Shown in pieces: positions 57,886-64,000 of a stretch of DNA of 64,000 nucleotides. The notes under the pieces are model-generated. The model ran no database searches, was not told the origin of the DNA, and saw only the letters and a program-made list of their open reading frames with translations. The translations under genes and the position numbers were made by a program. The number at the start of each line of letters is the position of its first letter. The stretch's first letter is position 1. The stretch comes from Anagrus nilaparvatae (lineage: Eukaryota > Arthropoda > Insecta > Hymenoptera > Mymaridae): assembly GCA_022575985.1 (NCBI GenBank), contig JAKSXM010000237.1:6528501-6592500 (forward strand), read 5' to 3'.

Positions 57886-58512
57886 AAGTCCTAGAGGAAA
57901 AGGTAACGTAAATATTAAATTTTTATAATGAAAAAGGGTAATGTAAAATTATATTAAATATATAAATGAGAAAAAAATTATGTAAAAACGTTTTAAAATA
58001 ATAGTTTATCTAAACATAATTTTATTCACTAATTATATTTTAATTTGCAAATATTACATTATCGTTTGATTTCTTTTGTGACTGCTTAATGTCATATAAA
58101 ATTTTTGTTGTTGAATAACTACATATTTCAATGTTTAAAAAAAAATTGAACTTTTAAACATATTAATTACAAAGCTTATATTAAATTGCTTTTTTCTACT
58201 TAAAAATGAAGTGCCTGAAAAATAAAATAGTTTTTCTTTATGAAGTCTTTATTTAATATTTTTAATAATTTGCTAAGTGTTTTTGATAACTATGTATGGC
58301 ATCATAAAAAAAAGTCAAATATAACAAAGAAAAATAAGGGTCATTCAAAAAACATGTAACACATGTAAGCCGGGCAGGGGAACCAGTATGCAGTGGTTTA
58401 AACTGTGAGAACGGTGAGAACGGACTTGAAATAATTTGGATTTAGAATAGTTGTTAATATTTAGGTCGTATCCTAGATGTAGGGGGAAAGTACGATAAAA
58501 ACAAAATTTTCC

Positions 58513-59385
58513 TTTGGAAAGTTAGTAAAATCTTTTTAACAGTATATCACGAGCATTGTCTAAATTAAAAAAAGTTGTTAAAATGAAAATAGGGTAAAAA
58601 CCACCCCCCATTTTGCGCCTCATTCTAACAAAAAAATTAGTTTTATCCTTTTTTTAATTTTGTCATATTCAAGTAGGTAATTTGGGTTACCTAATGCAAA
58701 TATGGCGTCAGAAAATTTTTTTGAGGGATGTGAAACTCTTGTTTTTACCCTTTCAACCCTTAGAAATTTGTTTTTCATTAAACTTATATTTTTCTATTTT
58801 TACACCCTCTAATAGGTATTTTGGGCCGCTGAATCTAAATCCTCAGTCAAACTATTTATGAGGGATGTTTTACCCTTATTTTCACCCTTACAACTCTGAA
58901 AATACCATTTTTTTAAAAAACCTTTTCTTTTCAATTTTTATGAATTCCAATAGGTATCTTGGGTTGCTTAATCTAAATATATGGTCAAAAATTATTTTTC
59001 AGGGGTGTATTACCCTTATTTCAACCCTTAAAAACATAATAAAGCTACACCTGACACACAATTAATTTTTTATTACACCTTCAGGTATAGTGGCCCAAAA
59101 TACCTACAAATCAAAAATGGAAAAACAGTGAAAAAAATGGTATTTCTAGAGTTGCAAAGGTGGCAATAAAAGTATTATAGCCCTAAAAAAATTTTCTGAC
59201 ACAATATTTGGATTTACCAACCCATATTATTAACTAGGACATACCAAAATTAAAAAAAAGATAAAACAAATTTTTTTGGCTTATTGGACGAAAAATGGGG
59301 GTGGTTTTTACCCGTTTAATTTAACAACTTTGTTTAATATAGACAATGTTCTTTATGTTACTTAAGGTCTTTCGAAAGTCTAAAT
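58513..59385. mobile_element. Foldback with internal tandem units
   Basis: CTTTGGAAAGTTAGTAAAAT at 58513, GCATTGTC and GGGTAAAAACCACC at 58588 are mirrored by GGTGGTTTTTACCC at 59300, GACAATG and CTTTCGAAAG at 59378. Arms are about 270-350 bp with considerable divergence. The middle holds three units of about 120 bp with AATAGGTATTTTGGG, TGAATCTAAAT, GAGGGATGT and TTTTACCCTTATTT. No coding frame. Confidence 0.65.
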
Positions 59386-59390
59386 ATTTT

Positions 59391-60600
59391 AACATGGAAC
59401 ATGTTTATAGGGAGGGGGTACTTCAAAACTGGAAAATTAAGGGGGGGGTCAAATTTATCCTTTTTAAGGGGGGGGTCAAATATGTCCTTTTTAAGGGGGG
59501 GGGTCAAATTTGTCCTTTTTAAGAGGGGGGGTCAAATTTGTCCTTTTTAAGGGGGGGGGGTCAAATGGGACTTAGAATATTTTCGATTTAGGGACCTTTG
59601 ATGCAGAAGTACTTAGGGAGCATTGGTGCAGAAGTACCTAGGGACCTATGGTACAGAAGCCCCTAAAGACCTTTGGTACAGAAGTACTTCGGGAGCATTG
59701 GTGCAGGAGTCCCTAAAGACCTTTGGTGCAGAAGTACCTAGGGACCTATGGTGCAGAAGTCTCTAAAGACCTTTGGTGCAGAAGTACTTAGGAAGCATTT
59801 GTGTAGAAGTACCTAGGGACCTATGGTGCAGAAGTCCCTAAAGACCTTTGGTGCAGAAGTACCTAAAGACCTTTGGTGCAGAAGTACCTAAAAACCTTTG
59901 GTACAGAAGTACTTAGGAAGCATTTGTGTAGAAGTACCTAGGGACCAATGGTGCATAAGTCCCTAAAGACCTTTGGTGCAGAAGTACCTAGGGTGCAGAA
60001 GTCTCTAAAGACCTTTGGTGCAGAAGTACTTAGGAAGCATTGGTGTAGAAGTACCTAGGGACCTATGGTGCAGAAGTCCCTAAAGACCTTTGGTGCAGAA
60101 GTACTTAGGGAGCATTGGTGCAGAAGTCCCTAAAGACCTTTGGTACAGAAGTACCTAAAGACCTTTGGTGCAGAAGTACTTAGGAAGCATTGGTGTAGAA
60201 GTTCCTAGGGACCTATGGTGCAGAAGTCCCTAAAGACCTTTGGTGCAGAAGTACCTAGGGTGCAGAAGTCTCTAAAGACCTTTGGTGCAGAAGTACCTAC
60301 GGAGCATTGGATCAGAAGTACCTAGGGACCTATGGTGCAGAAGTCCCTAAAGACCTTTGGTGCAGAAGTACCTAGGGTGCAGAAGTCTCTAAAGACCTTT
60401 GGTGCAGAAGTACCTACGGAGCATTGGATCAGAAGTACCTAGGGACCTATGGTGCAGAAGTCTCTAAAGAACTTTAGTGCAGAAATACTTGGATATAAAT
60501 ATTGATATTATGAACAGAATAGATACTTTATTATCAGTGTTAGTTATTAGTGAACATGTTCCATGCTCGTTGGTTGTGTAGTTACACAAACCGGTCATAA
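59391..60600 (+). mobile_element. Helentron-like (HINE) element copy 2 with expanded minisatellites
   Basis: Same termini as copy 1: CATGGAACATGTT at 59393-59405, AACATGTTCCATG at 60553-60565, and the GGTTGTGTA/TACACAAACC hairpin at 60572-60592. The interior has a G-rich minisatellite (about 59430-59565) followed by GACTTAGAATATTTTCGATT, shared with copy 1, then about 900 bp of 25-bp repeats absent from copy 1. No Rep or helicase frame. It lies in the transposase intron. Confidence 0.68.
59585..60490 (+). repeat. 25-bp minisatellite, about 36 units
   Basis: Consensus unit AGTCCCTAAAGACCTTTGG plus TGCAGA alternates with AGTACCTAGGGACCTATGG plus TGCAGA and with AGTACTTAGGGAGCATTGG plus TGCAGA. 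The regular succession of three variants gives a higher-order pattern of 75-100 bp, so multi-unit blocks were duplicated. Contained in Helentron-like copy 2. Confidence 0.88.
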
Positions 60601-60935
60601 GTTTTTTTTACAGAATTGTAAATTATCGACGCTACATACATATGTAAAATCAAATATGTATTAGTATACTTGCAGGTTATTTACCTAGTTTTTATTTAAT
60701 TATTTAATACTAAAGTCTGTTAGGTGGTGAAAATTAATTGGTAATTTAATCTTTGGTTATTTAATTATCATTTGCTGCTAATTTTAATCTACTGTGTCAT
60801 TATTATTCTATTTTTTCAAAGCTCCAAAGTATTGCTCCCATAAGATCCAATGTTAAAACTCCAATTTTTATTTCTTCATTAAAAAAAAAAATAATTCTGT
60901 TAGAGAGGTAAAATAAAAATTACTTTTTTTTTTAG
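60601..60935. other. AT-rich intron end
   Basis: No frame; ends in a T-tract and TTTAG, the acceptor for exon 2. Confidence 0.45.
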
Positions 60936-62960
60936 GATGTAAGTTTAGTTGGTCAAGTTTCTCAAGTTTCTCAAAGTGCATCCAGCTCTGTTCCAGCTTC
61001 TCAATCTTTGGGGTCATTATATAAACCTCCGACTGTAAAAATAAAGCACTGCATTGAAATGCCTTTTAAAAGGGTTTAAATTAGTCACATTTCTTGTTGT
61101 GTATGCTCAGCTTAGTATACTGAAAGTAGTTTAACAACAGTACCCATAGGTGCTAGAGTTCAAGTATATTCAAAACTTAATATATACATACCCGAAGGCA
61201 ACAGATGTTGTATTAAACATTTAGTGAATAAAAACTTTATTAGCAATCAAGTTGTAAGTACTTATAATAATTTAAGCGTGGTTTCAAACACTTCTTATAT
61301 GTCAGCAGAAGAAATGACGAAATTTTTTGATGCACTGCGATTGGTTTCTAAAGAAGAAATCCATGATAAAATTGGCAATCAAACATTTCCAGAGGAAAGA
61401 ATTTTAGAATTAACCGGTTTTAATTATGAAAATCTACATCAAATTAGAGAAATGTTACCTTCTTTGCGCAAATCTTCTGTTAGAGATCCCTTGCAAGCAA
61501 TAGCAATTTTATTGATAAAACTTCGAAGTTCATGTAGCGTTAGATTTATCGATGCTATTTTAAATGTGAAAGATCATCCATCGATTTCAAGATGCTGTAC
61601 ATTAGTAATTGATGCATTTACTAAGGACATACTTAAACAAAAAAAATTTGGTATACTTTCCTGTACTAGAGAAGATCTTATAGATAATCACACAAACGTG
61701 TTTGCAAAGAGACTTCATGGCTTCGAAGAAAATTTGGTTATTATTTGTGATGGCACATACATATATCATGGTAAAAGTAAAAATAATTCATATCAACAGA
61801 AATCTTACTCAAGACAAAAAAAAACGCATTAATGTAAACCATTTACGGTATGCACAACTGATGGCTTTACTGTTGACATATTAGGTCCTTTTAACGGAAA
61901 AGAAAATGACGCAGAAATTTTGAGAAAAGTTTTAGCTGATAATAATGGTTTAAAACGACTTTTGCGTCCAGGAGATGTTTTTGTTTTGGATAGAGGTTTT
62001 CGTGATATTAAAAAAGACTTAGAAAAAGAAGGCTACATTGTGTTAATGCCTGCATTAAAAGGAAAGCGCAGTTCTTTGACATCTGAAGAATCAAATTATT
62101 CTCGATTCATTACAAAACTTCGCTGGGTTGTTGAAGCCATCCATGGTGCTGTAAAAATGAGGTTCAAGTTTCTGCGTAATGAAATTCCTAACAGGAAACT
62201 TGAAGATATTGAAATAATTTGTAAAATAGCTTTTTTTTTAAATAATCAATTTGGAAATCGTTTACACTCAGATAAAAATATGGTTGATGAAATAATAGAA
62301 TTTATGAAAACAAGATTAAATATGAAAAGTAAACTAGCTTCAGATATTGAAGCAAATAACTGGAATAGAAAAAAAAATATTTAAACCGATAGATTCAAGA
62401 GAAATTGAAGATTTTCCTATCCTTACTGTTGATGAACTAATATTATTTTTTACTGGATCTTACCAGATGACACAGGCTGTTTATTATTTGGCAGAAATTG
62501 TTAATGATGCGATACCATTGAAGGTGGATTTTATAATTATCAAGGCCGTCACATTCTTAGGTATGATGTTCAGTCTCGTCATATAAACAGTAAAGTATAC
62601 AAATGTTATGTAGAGTACATACCCTATAAAAAAAAAATCGGAGGAACAAAAGACTATTCCTGCGATTGTGCTAATGGGAAAAGAATAGTAGGTACTTGTG
62701 GTCATTTAGCATCAATATTTTTTTTTCTCAGTTATGCTCGATTTGAATAAAAAATTATTCGACCTGCTGAATTTTTAAATAATATATTTGACAAAAAAAT
62801 TATTGAAGATATTTTACCTGCAGAAGAAAGTGAAGACGAAGAAAATGATAAAGAAATAAATGATAGTCAGGATACCGATGATTATGAAAATATTTTTGGA
62901 AACCGTGAGGATCACTATTTTCTTGAAGATGATCAGGAATACGATAATACTGACAATTAA
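60936..62960 (+). pseudogene. DDE_4-type transposase with C-terminal SWIM zinc finger, exon 2
   Basis: About 675 codons, mostly in one frame. The N-terminal part has ISHISCCVCSA and EGNRCCIKH (zinc-binding), then a helical region. The catalytic domain has LVIICDGTYIYHGKSKNNSY (first D), CKPFTVCTTDGFTVDILGPF, GDVFVLDRGFRDIKKDLEKE (second D) and ITKLRWVVEAIHGAVKMRFK (E). After frameshifts near 62380 and 62550 comes YSCDCANGKRIVGTCGHLAS, a SWIM-type CxC...CxH finger, and an acidic tail ending at 62958. Stops lie at 61077, 61113, 61830 and near 62748. The domains match an IS4EU/ISL2EU-like cut-and-paste transposase. It is decayed but every catalytic residue is present. It differs from the 1-797 transposase. 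Confidence 0.8.
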
Positions 62961-63307
62961 ATATACATATATTTATAAATATTTTTATTTAATTTTATTC
63001 GTGGAGGCTTATTTTCTTCTGTAATTATATGAATTTTTTAATACTGATTTCATTTAAATGATCATTTTTAAAAGTATGTAAATTTAAAAACCTTTAATAC
63101 GTAAAAATTATTAAAATTTAATGTATTAACACAAAATAAAATTATATATTGTTTATTCTATAATATATTCAATACTGCTAATTATTAATTGTTCTTCAAA
63201 TCATTTTTGGCATTTTCCACTACTTATAGTAACAATTCATGACCAGTACGGTAATGCTCAACAGAAAATATATATAAGAAAAAAAAAATAATTACCGTAT
63301 CTTTCAA
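62961..63307. other. AT-rich 3' flank of the transposase gene
   Basis: No frame. May contain the 3' terminus of the transposon, but no inverted match to 56960-57600 was seen. R1 sequence begins at 63308. Confidence 0.4.
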
Positions 63308-64000
63308 AACGCTCGATGGCACAAGAGGTAAAGTATTAAGCGCAGGCATAGCGCAGGGTTCAGTTCTGGGTCCTGATCTGTGGAATGCCTTTTACGACGG
63401 CTTGCTAAAGATTGAGCTCCCGGATGGATGCTCCATGATCGGATACGCGGATGACGTTGCTCTAACCATAACAGCTCGAGAGCCAGAGGACCAGCAGAAT
63501 ACCTTGGATGAGGCCATGCGCCTTATCAATAGCTGAATGTCGGATCACGGACTAAGACTGGCAGTCCCGAAAACGGAGATTGTCCTTCTGACCCGGAGAA
63601 GGGTTGATACCATATTCGGCATCAGCTTTGATGACGGAGGTAATCCCCTTATGATCCAGACCAAACCATCGGTCAAATATTTAGGGGTCTTCTTGGATAA
63701 CAAGTTGACCTACAATAGACAATTCCAGCAGGCCTGTGAAAAGGCTGGCCGGGTGACAAAGTCCCTCTCGTGGCTAATGACGAACATCGGCGGTCTCAGA
63801 TCTGAGAAGAGGAGGCTGTTGATGACGACAGTTAACTCCATCTTGCTCTACGGTGCAGAGGTGTGGGCGGACAATGTCCGCATAAAAAAGTACTGCAAGA
63901 AACTAAAGGCAGTACAGAGGCAGAGGGCACTTCGAATCGCTTGCTCGTACAAGACAGTATCAGAGCCAGCGATCCAGGTGGTGGCTCGGGTGATTCCCAT
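63308..64000 (+). pseudogene. R1-clade LINE copy E3: RT and C-terminal part, runs off right edge
   Basis: Begins abruptly with TLDGTRGKVLSAGIAQGSVL, then MIGYADDVALTITAREPEDQ (intact YADD). A stop where E2 has Trp (TGA at 63534) is followed by KPSVKYLGVFLDNKLTYNRQ, MTTVNSILLYGAEVWADNVR and QRQRALRIACSYKTVSEPAI up to the window end. Nearly identical to 53037-53730. A 5'-truncated copy with one nonsense change; its 3' end and target duplication lie outside the window. Confidence 0.88.

Larger units (their letters stand above)
57886..60935 (+). other. Intron of the DDE/SWIM transposase gene, enlarged by insertions
   Basis: Starts with GTAAGT-type donor sequence and ends TTTTTTTTTTAG at 60935. 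Of its 3.05 kb, about 0.87 kb is a foldback (58513-59385) and 1.2 kb a Helentron-like element (59391-60600). The remainder is AT-rich. Confidence 0.6.

Noticed and set aside
59585..60490. CRISPR array or coding repeat protein
   Set aside because: The 25-bp units are contiguous without unique spacers and are stop-rich across variants; a minisatellite inside a Helentron-like element explains them.

Overview
This is AT-rich eukaryotic DNA, most likely from an insect. It holds spliced coding sequence, an acetyl-CoA synthetase exon, and an arthropod-style set of transposable elements: R1-clade LINEs, a second non-LTR family, Penelope-like elements with a GIY-YIG endonuclease, Copia, BEL/Pao, DDE_4 transposases, Helentron-like elements and many foldbacks. 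The species cannot be named from the sequence. Very AT-rich parasitoid wasps or hemipterans would fit, but that is a guess. No bacterial operon, CRISPR array, rRNA or tRNA gene was recognised.

Layout. 1-3000: two opposed fragments of a DDE_4-type transposase around a palindromic core. 4258-4503: one intact acetyl-CoA synthetase exon, the only host-gene sequence recognised. 5990-10830: a decayed non-LTR retrotransposon split by a 3.2-kb hairpin element (6697-9916). 12425-13560: a Penelope-like element. 13560-23030: three R1-clade LINE copies head to tail on the minus strand, the last split by a 2.9-kb terminal-inverted-repeat element. 23366-25580: the 5' part (GC-rich leader and ORF1) of another R1-clade LINE on the plus strand. 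26297-28814: a short LTR element with almost identical repeats and no gag-pol. 28815-34250: AT-rich sequence with a hammerhead-like motif, a TAA-flanked MITE, a Helentron-like element and a small foldback. 34424-41850: a three-level nest (foldback, second foldback, recent Copia lacking integrase). 45270-46095: another foldback. 48690-52560: BEL/Pao remnant whose reverse transcriptase is missing and whose middle carries an R1 fragment. 52950-54511: recent 5'-truncated R1 insertion with target-site duplication and poly(A). 54855-56210: second Penelope-like element with a hammerhead-like motif. 57610-62960: a two-exon DDE/SWIM transposase gene whose intron was invaded by a foldback and a Helentron-like element. 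63308-64000: a further R1 copy running off the right edge.

Almost every coding region is a pseudogene with stops and frameshifts. Exceptions are the acetyl-CoA synthetase exon and the Copia gag and RT-RNase H frames. The most unusual architecture is the density of long foldback elements and the recurrence of hammerhead-like modules (CTGATGA, stem, GAAAC), several of them near Penelope-like sequence. All similarity statements come from reading translations and motifs by eye; no database search was run.
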